Assembly: GCA_949317995.1 (NCBI GenBank) | Contig: OX439050.1 | Location: 124,001-188,000, forward strand | From: Acholoe squamosa | Lineage: Eukaryota > Annelida > Polychaeta > Phyllodocida > Polynoidae | Length of the DNA stretch: 64,000 bases | Direction of reading: 5' to 3' | Translations under genes and position numbers: made by a program | The notes under the pieces: generated by a model | Told to the model about the DNA's origin: nothing | Database searches by the model: none | What the model saw: the letters and a program-made list of their open reading frames with translations, nothing else | In this document: piece after piece, positions 38,494 through 46,783 of the stretch | Layout: each line of letters begins with the position of its first letter | How positions within the stretch are numbered: the first letter of the stretch is position 1

Positions 38494-39012
38494 ATGATAA
38501 ACAGAAGCGGGTTATCAGAATATCGGCATCAAATTTTCATGCACTTAAAAAATGACTTGGGTTACAGTTGGCTAACTTGGACTAAGGCAAACATACTACA
38601 AGAGCTTTTTGCTACCCGCATTGTAGCACACAACATACGAAGGCGTATGGGTAAATCTGTTGCAGTGTATGCTGAACTTGCAAGATGTTTAGCATTTTTT
38701 CCAAAGGCTGGAATAAAAGCTTTATATACAGTTCACATGGCCCATTCTGCTGAACAGTGCTACACAGCTGTGTCACAAGTGATATATTCTTTTGTAGATC
38801 TTTTCAATTCCACACAAAGGTTAAAGTACACAGAAAAAATACTAGCCAGAGGGGGAAGTGTTGACATTAATGATTTTTACTATGTTGCCAAGCCACATAC
38901 TAACCGAGCTACAAAAACCATCGCAGTTTCATTTTCCAAGTATAATCATGAAAACAATTGCACGGAAATAACTGAAAATACACTTTTATGCAAAGCATAT
39001 ACACAACGTGAT
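38494..39012 (+). CDS. terminase large subunit (UL15-like), exon 1: ATPase N-terminal part
   Basis: This exon encodes 173 residues from ATG 38494. A Walker A-type segment RRRMGKSVAVYAELA lies near residues 49-63, followed by IKALYTVHMAHSAEQCYTAV. That is the pattern of herpesvirus UL15, where the P-loop is followed by a strand and an xHxxxAxx helix. The donor GTAAGT at 39013-39018 is at phase 0. The frame continues without a stop for a further ~40 codons into the intron, but that stretch does not resemble terminase. The terminase drives viral DNA into capsids in the nucleus. Vertebrate herpesvirus terminase is also spliced, with other genes in its intron. Confidence 0.8.
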
Positions 39013-39100
39013 GTAAGTATCAATTTTGTTTTGTTTTGTTTTAAATGTAATTACAGCGGTACCTTAACACAAAGTAGAGTAAACATCTTCACAATAGTAG

Positions 39101-40276
39101 TTAAAAATGAAACACCTGTGGACAGGCAACCTTGAGCACATTTTCAACATATTGTTTTGTCATGCGTGTTGTTTTAGCCTTATATAAGGACTTTTCCTTC
39201 ATGTACATGTTCTTTGTTGCAACCCATATGTCATTGATTGTGGCTTCCTGGGACAACCGAACTCCATCCGTAAGGAAGTCATTCAATTGTTTTATTTTCC
39301 TTTGTCCGTGAAACTCTTCTATAAGCTCTGCAGGCAGCGGTCTATGTTTTATGTCACTTTTACTTAATGCGGCATAATATAAGCTTATTGTGCTCTTACC
39401 AAACTGGCCCCTTCGGGTGTGCTTATCTACAGCCCACTCAGGCATATCGTTTAACTGATTATTACTCATTACAGTCCAGTCCCACTCGTACGGTGCACTA
39501 ACGGAAATGTTCGTCTCGCTTATATTGCGCCCTCTTCCTCTCCCGTGCATTAACCACTTTCGAACAACGGCACAAAATAATACTAACCTAAGTTCTACTT
39601 TTGGAACAGCGGCTAAACATATTAGAGCTTCTAGTGAACGCATCATGTGCTTGTCGTTTTCCACATCCAACAATACAGTTAACGCAAGCTGGCACAAGTT
39701 AGGTTTAGTCTTCATGCCTGTCTTAATCGGGCAATGATAGTTAATTGGGCCAGAGCGCTTTTCATGATTAATTGCAATCGTCAGTAGTTTTGCACCTAGC
39801 ATCATTGCTTTTTCCTCTTTTCCTATGTTGTCCCATCCGGTGCGCAGTAATGTGAGTGCTATGCCGATATTTACACGCCCCTTAAGAGGTTTAATTCCCC
39901 ATTGTGTTTCCTTTAAATCTGCATCCGCTTGTGAAGGGATGTACACATCTTTTAACAGGTCGTATTCATTGCACATTATATATACCGGCATGCATGCAAC
40001 ATAGCGAGAAGGCTTTATCCTGTCAATCAGAAGTTCTGTAAACAGTTGAGGTTTTTTCAACACGTTACCGGCTTCCCGTAATGCGGTGGCCGATGCTAAT
40101 CCGTGATCTTCTAGCAAATATGTAACAAAATGTTTTTCTTTCAATGTAGCGCCAAGTTCCATTACAGCCTTCATGGCATAGCTCTTATTTTTCCGCCGAA
40201 TAGACTTTTGTAGCAGAGATTTTAGTTCATCCACTGCAATACAGCGTCTGGTTAAATGATGTTTCCAAGGTGCCAT
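39101..40276 (-). CDS. hypothetical protein within the terminase intron, about 391 aa
   Basis: I start at ATG 40276 (MAPWKHHLTRR); the frame extends eight codons further upstream. The product is helical and basic with HGRGRGRNI near residue 253 and a WxxDKHTRRGQFGKSTISLYYAA segment near residue 300 (shortened here). The order of residues around EDHGLASATAL resembles helical clamp-loader-like C-terminal domains, but only loosely. It lies antisense in the terminase intron, as UL16/UL17 do in alphaherpesviruses, though I cannot show homology to those. The function is unknown. Confidence 0.7.
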   Translation of the reverse strand: MAPWKHHLTRRCIAVDELKSLLQKSIRRKNKSYAMKAVMELGATLKEKHFVTYLLEDHGLASATALREAGNVLKKPQLFTELLIDRIKPSRYVACMPVYIMCNEYDLLKDVYIPSQADADLKETQWGIKPLKGRVNIGIALTLLRTGWDNIGKEEKAMMLGAKLLTIAINHEKRSGPINYHCPIKTGMKTKPNLCQLALTVLLDVENDKHMMRSLEALICLAAVPKVELRLVLFCAVVRKWLMHGRGRGRNISETNISVSAPYEWDWTVMSNNQLNDMPEWAVDKHTRRGQFGKSTISLYYAALSKSDIKHRPLPAELIEEFHGQRKIKQLNDFLTDGVRLSQEATINDIWVATKNMYMKEKSLYKAKTTRMTKQYVENVLKVACPQVFHF

Positions 40277-40562
40277 AGTTACACTTGCTGTAGAACACAC
40301 GTGCTCGCTCTACTGTTATAGTAGTAGCCACACACCCCCTCCCCCTCTTTTCCATCTTATTGGCTCACGCACTCCATTAACCAATCAGCGACAAGAAAAT
40401 TGAAATTAAAATGCCACACGGCAATAACACGTGCATGTTGCTGTTTATTCCTCCAACGTATTGTAATACAGAAGAATCTGTTTTAATTTTTATTCTTACG
40501 CTAGCTTTAGTGAACTGTAGATGTAAATATAAGGTTATATCTTTGTACACGCTTGTCAGCAC

Positions 40563-41456
40563 ATGACGGAAATTATGGCGCTAAGCAACTGTGTTACTAA
40601 AGCCTGCACTTTTCTTAATGCAAATACCTTTAGTCAACTTAAAAACAAAAGTCTTAGAGCTACCTACCATTTGCTTCCTGTAAGGGACTTGTATTATTGT
40701 CCTACACACTTCGCTGTTCATCTTTGCAGGGATTCATCAGAGTATGGTGGTTGTGTCGTTAACACCCACAACGAGTGTCAAATTACAAGCCGCAAAATGA
40801 AAACTTTAGATAAAATAGGCACCCAAACACCATGTGTGCCAACCAATATTAAAAACCAAAATCAAAACTATGAAGTTCAATATGTAAAAGAGGTTATTGC
40901 TTCAAAGTACACTAAATATAATTTTTCGGAAAATATTAGAAACGGTATGGCAGCAAAACAAATATGCATCGAACCAAAACGGCTTAACAGCATACTGCAA
41001 AGACTGTATGAATTGTTTATGGTATTTAAAGAGCGAGAAGAAAAAAAGAATAAAATTGACATATCTCTCTGTCTAAGGAATTGTGATGTAAGGATGGAAT
41101 ATTTAAAATCCGTTCTGGAAGACCAAATTTGTGGAACGAATCACTTTCTTAACAGTGAACCAGGAGCTGATTTTAGGCACAGTGCATCGATCTTAATTTG
41201 CGCAGATTTAATATGTAAACAGAGTAAATTGATGCCTTATTCATTTGATTTTGACGAAACCAGTGTTACCACCAGGTATAATAAGTTGGTTACAAAAACA
41301 GAAAAAAGTAACCATGGAAGTAGTAAAAATAAGCAACGTTATGGTGGATCTACAGGGCCATATCCAACCGACCATGCTTTTTGTGCTCGGGGAAAAATTC
41401 GACCCGAAAAACGAACACCTGTTTGTTCGGGTAGGAGAAGAAAGTGTACTAAATAA
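40563..41456 (+). CDS. protein with His/Cys zinc-like cluster, 297 aa
   Basis: The ORF (MTEIMALSNC) encodes 297 residues. Residues ~44-75 contain YYCPTHFAVHLC, GGC and NECQITSRK, a Cys/His array with the spacing of a treble-clef-like zinc site. The C-terminus is basic (CSGRRRKCTK). Similar C-x3-H-x3-H-x-C arrays occur in the UL92 family of beta/gammaherpesvirus late-transcription proteins; this is a recollection and unverified. The gene is inside the terminase intron and its end overlaps the start of the next gene by ~140 bases. Function otherwise unknown. Confidence 0.65.
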   Translation: MTEIMALSNCVTKACTFLNANTFSQLKNKSLRATYHLLPVRDLYYCPTHFAVHLCRDSSEYGGCVVNTHNECQITSRKMKTLDKIGTQTPCVPTNIKNQNQNYEVQYVKEVIASKYTKYNFSENIRNGMAAKQICIEPKRLNSILQRLYELFMVFKEREEKKNKIDISLCLRNCDVRMEYLKSVLEDQICGTNHFLNSEPGADFRHSASILICADLICKQSKLMPYSFDFDETSVTTRYNKLVTKTEKSNHGSSKNKQRYGGSTGPYPTDHAFCARGKIRPEKRTPVCSGRRRKCTK

Positions 41457-42972
41457 ATGTGGAACTGTGTCATCCACCACATTTTATCCAGAACGACGTG
41501 TTGTTTGGATTTCTATTTTGCAACGTTTTGCTCTTCCCGTGCGTCTTAATTCTAGAAAAGCTACAACGTTTATTGAAATAGCAGACCCTGCAATCAACAT
41601 AAGCTGCATGTATTGCACCTGCCATGGGGAGTATGTCAATCCTTACTTTCCGGACAAGTTTAAGGAAACTGTCGTGGAAATTAACTACCAATGTACAACT
41701 ACTAAGGAAGGCAACAAAAAGAGCCAACAAGAAAGTGAAAATGACATGGGTCCAGCAGAGGTTACTAATGGAGAACTAAAAGATATGAACGACCAAGAAT
41801 TAATATTCATCTCCAACATTTTGGGTCTTTCTGATGAAAGCAAAAAAAAACCTGATGTTTTTCCACGGTCTAACTCTCCATGCAATATACAGGTGCTAAG
41901 TAAAAAAGAGCGAAGCAGTTTTGTTCCCGAAGATGATGCACTAAAAATGGAATTAGAATATCAATGCAATCAACCCATATATGCGGGAAAAAAAGACGCC
42001 CTTTTAATATCTGGCGTCTTTTGGCTGAATTTTACCCACTGGGAAAAATGTAATGAAAGCCTTATTAAAGCACCGTTTAGAAACTCCATTTTCCCCGTCT
42101 ATGCTTCTGCTGTCATGCCTTGTTTGTTACGTGAATTGCACATGCTTTTTGTTAGTGAGCTGGAATCCAGTTGTTCTTTCAACGTAGCTCTTCCAGGCGA
42201 CATACCAAATCAGGTTTTGTATCCTAGAATTCCGGCTTGCACGTCTGAAACTTTGCAAAATGTCTATCAATCAGTTAAGGGGGAAATGTTGTGTGCTCTG
42301 GCTATGGTTTTTAAGGATGTTTGCTTTCCTAACATGAAAGTAGAATTTACAGACTACGAAGACGTTGCAAGACTTTTCACCTTTCACGATTTATATGCCT
42401 TAGATGTAGCTGACATTTTGGGAAACCCGTTGTCTCCATGGTTAAATGACTTTTTTTGTAAAAGATGGGGTATGACTGAATACATTGCTTACAGACGTTT
42501 GCTATGTCAATTTTTACCTGATTACAAGGGTGTGTCGCATGATCAGGACAGTAAGACGTCTTGGTGCAAATTCATTGTACGCGAGGGTGTTATAGCCGGC
42601 ATAGAACATGGTAACGGACAAACCAAAGGGGAACTGGAATACGATACACGTCCATTACAAACACTTAGAAAAAAAATGGCAAAGGTGGATCACCTCCTAA
42701 TGTTAAAATCTGTACAATGTACCAAAGAGGAAGAAAAAAAAATGGCAGATTGTCTTGACGGCATGATCCGTAACTCATTAGGCGATTCACCAGCATTTAC
42801 ATGCTATGTGAACACCAATTCCGGACACATCTATGTTTCCCATCCACTTTTTCCACAAGGTCATGGTATAGTTTTTGCCCCACCTGAACCGAGTTTTAAG
42901 GAACTTAATATGCTTTTTATTCACGTTTTTCCAGCTATGGAATCCCTTTACAACTACTGTGTCAGTAAATAA
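41314..42972 (+). CDS. hypothetical protein, about 552 aa
   Basis: The best start is ATG 41314 (ACCATGG context, MEVVKISN); the frame is open from 41245. The product has ~552 residues with Cys clusters (ISCMYCTCHGEY near 98-109), a charged middle, and a C-terminal part with SGHIYVSHPLFPQGHG. No transmembrane segment or signal peptide is evident. It lies in the terminase intron upstream of exon 2 on the same strand, so its 3' end is close to the exon-2 acceptor. An AATAAA occurs immediately after the stop near 42972. Unknown function. Confidence 0.7.
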   Translation: MEVVKISNVMVDLQGHIQPTMLFVLGEKFDPKNEHLFVRVGEESVLNKCGTVSSTTFYPERRVVWISILQRFALPVRLNSRKATTFIEIADPAINISCMYCTCHGEYVNPYFPDKFKETVVEINYQCTTTKEGNKKSQQESENDMGPAEVTNGELKDMNDQELIFISNILGLSDESKKKPDVFPRSNSPCNIQVLSKKERSSFVPEDDALKMELEYQCNQPIYAGKKDALLISGVFWLNFTHWEKCNESLIKAPFRNSIFPVYASAVMPCLLRELHMLFVSELESSCSFNVALPGDIPNQVLYPRIPACTSETLQNVYQSVKGEMLCALAMVFKDVCFPNMKVEFTDYEDVARLFTFHDLYALDVADILGNPLSPWLNDFFCKRWGMTEYIAYRRLLCQFLPDYKGVSHDQDSKTSWCKFIVREGVIAGIEHGNGQTKGELEYDTRPLQTLRKKMAKVDHLLMLKSVQCTKEEEKKMADCLDGMIRNSLGDSPAFTCYVNTNSGHIYVSHPLFPQGHGIVFAPPEPSFKELNMLFIHVFPAMESLYNYCVSK

Positions 42973-43078
42973 TAAAAAAACTTAAAATTAAAGGTTTCTT
43001 TGTCTAATTTATAACAACTTTTTAAAAAAAGAAAAAGGGGTAGTAAATCATTCTTTAATGTATTTTTTTTCTTTACAG

Positions 43079-44602
43079 ATTCTCCGTGGAAACACACATA
43101 ATTTTATATTTGTCAATGAAAGCTGTTTTGTAAAGCCCGCTGCGTATGGAGAGGTAATTCCCATGTTGCTAACAGACCATGGCCACATGGTTCTTACAAG
43201 TTCACATAAAGCTGGACAAGATACGAGAAGTTACATAGACATTCAATCTCTACGAATGGCAGAAATACTGGTTAATAACATAGTTCACGTGTGTCCTAAT
43301 CATGTTCTTTCTATTTTGGAGAAAAGGTTACCGCTGATGAGTTGTCTATGTAATATATTTCTTCAACCTCATCATATTACAGCTGACTCTGGATACAGGC
43401 GTATTTTGGATACCTTTTCAACCACTGCTGGAGGTCATACTGAAGACGACTCTAGTGAATTTAAAACAGCATTACTGAGCGAATTAGGTATTTTAACACC
43501 CTATAACACATTGGAAGACTCCCGCGATGCCACAAGAAAACATCTTGCTACAAAAAAAGGCAGAGATAGGTTCTGTTCAAATTTCATAGATGTTTCACAG
43601 TATGTTGTTCGAAAGAAAACTGAATTTGCATTTAAAAATATTGTCGTGGTGTACATCGATCCGACTCCTACAGATGTTGGCCGATCTTTGCATGCGATGT
43701 GTTTTGTATGCATGGCAGAAAAAAAAACTGCATCCTCTCAGGACAGCATTCCATCACTTTTATCGTTAGAAGAGACTGTAAACTATTATGTTTTGCTAGC
43801 TGTCGAGGAATTTGCTACAGACGATATATGTTCAGACGGTGATGGACTTACTGCACTGTCTTCTGCTTTCATTACCACTGTACACGTTTTAACCTTACTG
43901 TATGATGCCTATTTCACAGATTATATCGTGGCAATTGAGGCCAATAGCATGCAAGTAGATTTGTTTTGGTCAAAATGTTATGAACTGTACGATAAATACC
44001 CTATTCTTCATGAAAATGGCATAAAGATTTTAAGTACAACAATACTTTTACCCAAGTCCAGAAAAAAGGTAACTAAAGTTCCTAAAATTTCTAACAGCCA
44101 CCGCTTCAGCCCCTACGATGCTAGCTCATACGAGTTAGATTTATTGTGTGAAGAAAACCAGTTACGTAATTTCACTGTAAATGATTACCGCATAGGATAT
44201 GTACTAAACTCTAGTAAGGTGGAAAGAATATACAATTTTTTTTCGTTACTCTACAACCCCATGTCAGGAAATGCCAGTTCTGTTGTTTGCTGCAAAGAAC
44301 TGTGGGGACACACCATTATGTGCAAAAGTGACTCTGTCCCTTACTACATTTCAAAAAAACTGGATCTTTTGGAAATTCGCCCCATTGTAAATCACACCAC
44401 GGGTGAAATAAAGTATAAAATATCAGGGAAAGGCCGAAATGAGTCAGGTGATTTTATTCAAGACGATTTAGCTATAGCTGTTGTGTTGAGTGTTAGCTTG
44501 GCTCAAGACATATTTACCAAAAAATATAGCGGCGACTTTGTCGATTTAAAAAACGGCAAGGGGTTGATTCATCACTATCAACTAAATGGGTACGATGGTT
44601 AG
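43079..44602 (+). CDS. terminase large subunit (UL15-like), exon 2: ATPase and nuclease C-terminal part
   Basis: Exon 2 begins after a pyrimidine-rich acceptor (TTTTTTTTCTTTACAG, 43063-43078) at phase 0 and encodes 507 residues. It opens with NFIFVNESCF and HMVLTSSHKAG, which sit where UL15 has the Walker B strand and the coupling SS motif. The nuclease domain shows VVVYIDPTPTDVG near residue 198 and VAIEANSMQVDLFW near 288, corresponding to the UL15 metal-binding strand and the EGNSSQ motif. The intron (39013-43078) is 4,066 bases and contains three genes. With exon 1 the coding length is ~680 codons, close to vertebrate UL15 (about 735). Confidence 0.85.
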   Translation: MLRGNTHNFIFVNESCFVKPAAYGEVIPMLLTDHGHMVLTSSHKAGQDTRSYIDIQSLRMAEILVNNIVHVCPNHVLSILEKRLPLMSCLCNIFLQPHHITADSGYRRILDTFSTTAGGHTEDDSSEFKTALLSELGILTPYNTLEDSRDATRKHLATKKGRDRFCSNFIDVSQYVVRKKTEFAFKNIVVVYIDPTPTDVGRSLHAMCFVCMAEKKTASSQDSIPSLLSLEETVNYYVLLAVEEFATDDICSDGDGLTALSSAFITTVHVLTLLYDAYFTDYIVAIEANSMQVDLFWSKCYELYDKYPILHENGIKILSTTILLPKSRKKVTKVPKISNSHRFSPYDASSYELDLLCEENQLRNFTVNDYRIGYVLNSSKVERIYNFFSLLYNPMSGNASSVVCCKELWGHTIMCKSDSVPYYISKKLDLLEIRPIVNHTTGEIKYKISGKGRNESGDFIQDDLAIAVVLSVSLAQDIFTKKYSGDFVDLKNGKGLIHHYQLNGYDG

Positions 44603-44733
44603 TAATGCCATTTTTAACTGTTAAAAGCCCATTAGAATATACAACAGAAACCATTTTTCATCTCTGTCATTTCATTAAAAAGGTACAAAGCACAGACCCT
44701 GTAAATGTCATTAACATGTTAAGTGTTATGTGC

Positions 44734-44873
44734 CCCAACCACCGCACATAATTGTCCTGGGCAACCTTTTTAATTAGCAATTATGGAAATAAGCCAATTA
44801 TGAATTGTAGTTCTCATACTAAACCGTACTATATATTAACTGCCCCAAATTACCCTCTTTTTAATTCTGTCAG
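44734..44873. repeat. direct repeat left of origin copy 2
   Basis: This ~140-bp sequence (CCCAACCACCGCACATAATT ... TTTTTAATTCTGTCAG) recurs in diverged form at 45406-45543. The two copies sit on either side of the duplicated origin segment. Confidence 0.85.
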
Positions 44874-44877
44874 TATA

Positions 44878-45404
44878 CGTTCTACAAAATAAAATAAAAA
44901 GACTAAGGCACAAAGGTTACACTGTTTTATTAAGTATATTTTGCCATGTTATAAGGGTGATAGCAGTGTACTAAAACATAATTTAGTTGACTGTAAATAA
45001 GGCGGCCCTTTGGTTACCATGGTCACTGCACCCACTGACCTTTTACCACTGTTACCATAGCAACAGCATTTTTACCCCCCGCGCTGCCCCTCCCCCTCTT
45101 GCAAACATGAATTGGGGGTCTTCCCACTGTAGTGTTGGCGTTTGCGTTTGCGTTTGCATTTGCGGCTAGTAATTTATATGGGGTATATATATATAAAAGG
45201 GATTTTATAAATTATCGAGCGCAAACGCAAACGCAAACGCAAACGCAAACGCCAACACTACAGTGGGAAGACCCCCAATTCATGTTTGCAAGAGGGGGAG
45301 GGGCAGCGCGGGGGGTAAAGATAAATGCTATCTTACAATTGAAACGGGTGTAAAGAACAGTTGATTATTGTTTTTGAAAAACATAACCAAGCCATAACAC
45401 AGGC
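44878..45404. repeat. origin-containing segment, copy 2
   Basis: Aligns with 6408-7009 except for a missing stretch after the palindrome. It carries the palindrome and AT-rich core but is not followed by the SF3 helicase gene. Confidence 0.85.
45062..45330. other. large palindrome with AT-rich centre: candidate replication origin 2
   Basis: Same architecture as 6591-6862, with inner GTTTGC/GCAAAC arrays around TATATATATAAAAGGG and outer arms with CTTGCAAACATGAATTGG. The few differences from copy 1 mostly fall outside the AT-rich core. The persistence of both arms in a second copy supports a function for the structure. Confidence 0.6.
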
Positions 45405-45405
45405 T

Positions 45406-45543
45406 CCCAACCACCGCACATAATTTTTTTGGGCAACCTTTTTGATCAGCGATCATGGAAATAAGCCAATTATAAATTGTAGTCCTCATACTAAACCGTA
45501 ATATATAAACTGCCCCAAAATACTCTCTTTTTAATTTCGTGAG
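45406..45543. repeat. direct repeat right of origin copy 2
   Basis: Diverged copy of 44734-44873. It begins two bases after the origin segment ends. Confidence 0.85.
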
Positions 45544-46031
45544 TGTTAAAAGGTGATACTGCTACAATGAGTTCAATACAAATAAGTATTGTTCATTTTT
45601 TTTAAAAAAGCAGGTATAAACAGTTTTTTTTTAAATTTTTGACCCCGAATAACATAAATACCCCAAAAGCTATTACTTTCTTTCAGCGCAGTGTTTGAGA
45701 TTGTACTTTGCATACATTTTTATCAACAGAGAGCATATTAATACCGGTTCATTAGTTTATTTCACAATAAGAATAAAGAAAGTATACTGGTCTATTGTAA
45801 CATAATAAATAACGGTAATGGTAACATGATAGATAACGGTAAAGGTAACATGAAAACAAAATTCAGGTTCGAAAGAACAGACAATAACTTCACGGACTTA
45901 AGGTTTAAATTTAACAAAATATAACTGCTTATTTCCATGATTCTCTTAACCAGTATTCTTTTTCCCAGGTCCTTATTTATTGTATGATTGATTTTTTTTC
46001 TGGTTTTATATTTAACAAAAACAATTAAAAA
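45544..46031. other. AT-rich intergenic region
   Basis: An AT-rich stretch with a short internal repeat (AACGGTAATGGTAACATGATAG / AACGGTAAAGGTAACATGA, shortened here) near 45812-45850 and an AATAAA near 45774. It has no supported gene and leads to the 3' end of the minus-strand gene at 46032. Confidence 0.4.
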
Positions 46032-46532
46032 TCAGTAAGGCTTGACGTATACATCAGGAGCACGCTCGTAAGTTATACCTTTGAAAAGGTCTTTATAAAC
46101 TTCTGGTATTGTTGCTTTGTCTGCTTGTTTTTTTTCTATGGTGAATTTTCCGCTGAAATATCTGTCCCTGTCAAGCGAGCTGTAATTGTTGTCTCTTTGG
46201 TTTACAGCGTCATAAAGTTCTGCCAGTAATTTAAGCACATCCTCTCCTGTTTTTGGGTCGTTTAATTCAGTGCTTGACATCAGCATTTTAAGAGAAGATA
46301 AACCATCGTAATGTATAAAAGAAGAACCGAGGGAGTATGTGTCCCTAAACAAAACCAGCACTTCATAGTCCTGTGGTGCAAGTGGTTCGCCATGTACAGT
46401 TATAAGAAGTAGGTCATCCTCACGCATGTGCTTTAGCCCTATCTTTCGTCCTACTTTCCAGTCTATAGGCTGATCTAGTCCTCCGGTGTAGCTCGAACAC
46501 CTCACATGCTTTGGGACGACTATAACCGACAT
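46032..46532 (-). CDS. hypothetical protein, 166 aa
   Basis: The 166-residue product (MSVIVVPKHVRCSS) is a soluble alpha/beta-looking protein with DDLLLITVHGEPL and a helical segment around LKLLAELYDAVNQRD. It has no signal peptide or membrane helix. It is divergent from the glycoprotein locus at 46784, so the ~250 bases between them hold both promoters. Function unknown. Confidence 0.65.
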   Translation of the reverse strand: MSVIVVPKHVRCSSYTGGLDQPIDWKVGRKIGLKHMREDDLLLITVHGEPLAPQDYEVLVLFRDTYSLGSSFIHYDGLSSLKMLMSSTELNDPKTGEDVLKLLAELYDAVNQRDNNYSSLDRDRYFSGKFTIEKKQADKATIPEVYKDLFKGITYERAPDVYVKPY

Positions 46533-46783
46533 ACCGGCTTTCTGTTTAGTAGAAAAAAGATTGCCAACACTGAAACACGCTGTGTTATAATCAGGGAATC
46601 AGCTATATATTCCTTCCGTCTAAAGTTATCCTTTTGCTGGAGTAGAAGAAAATGGATTACAAAATCAAAGTCGTTTTAGTACAACTTATAACACTGTGGA
46701 TAACCACAGTGAAAGGAATTGTAAGAGACAATCGTGGCTACACGGTGGAATAGACTCGTTCCGTCAACTATGACTACAATAGT

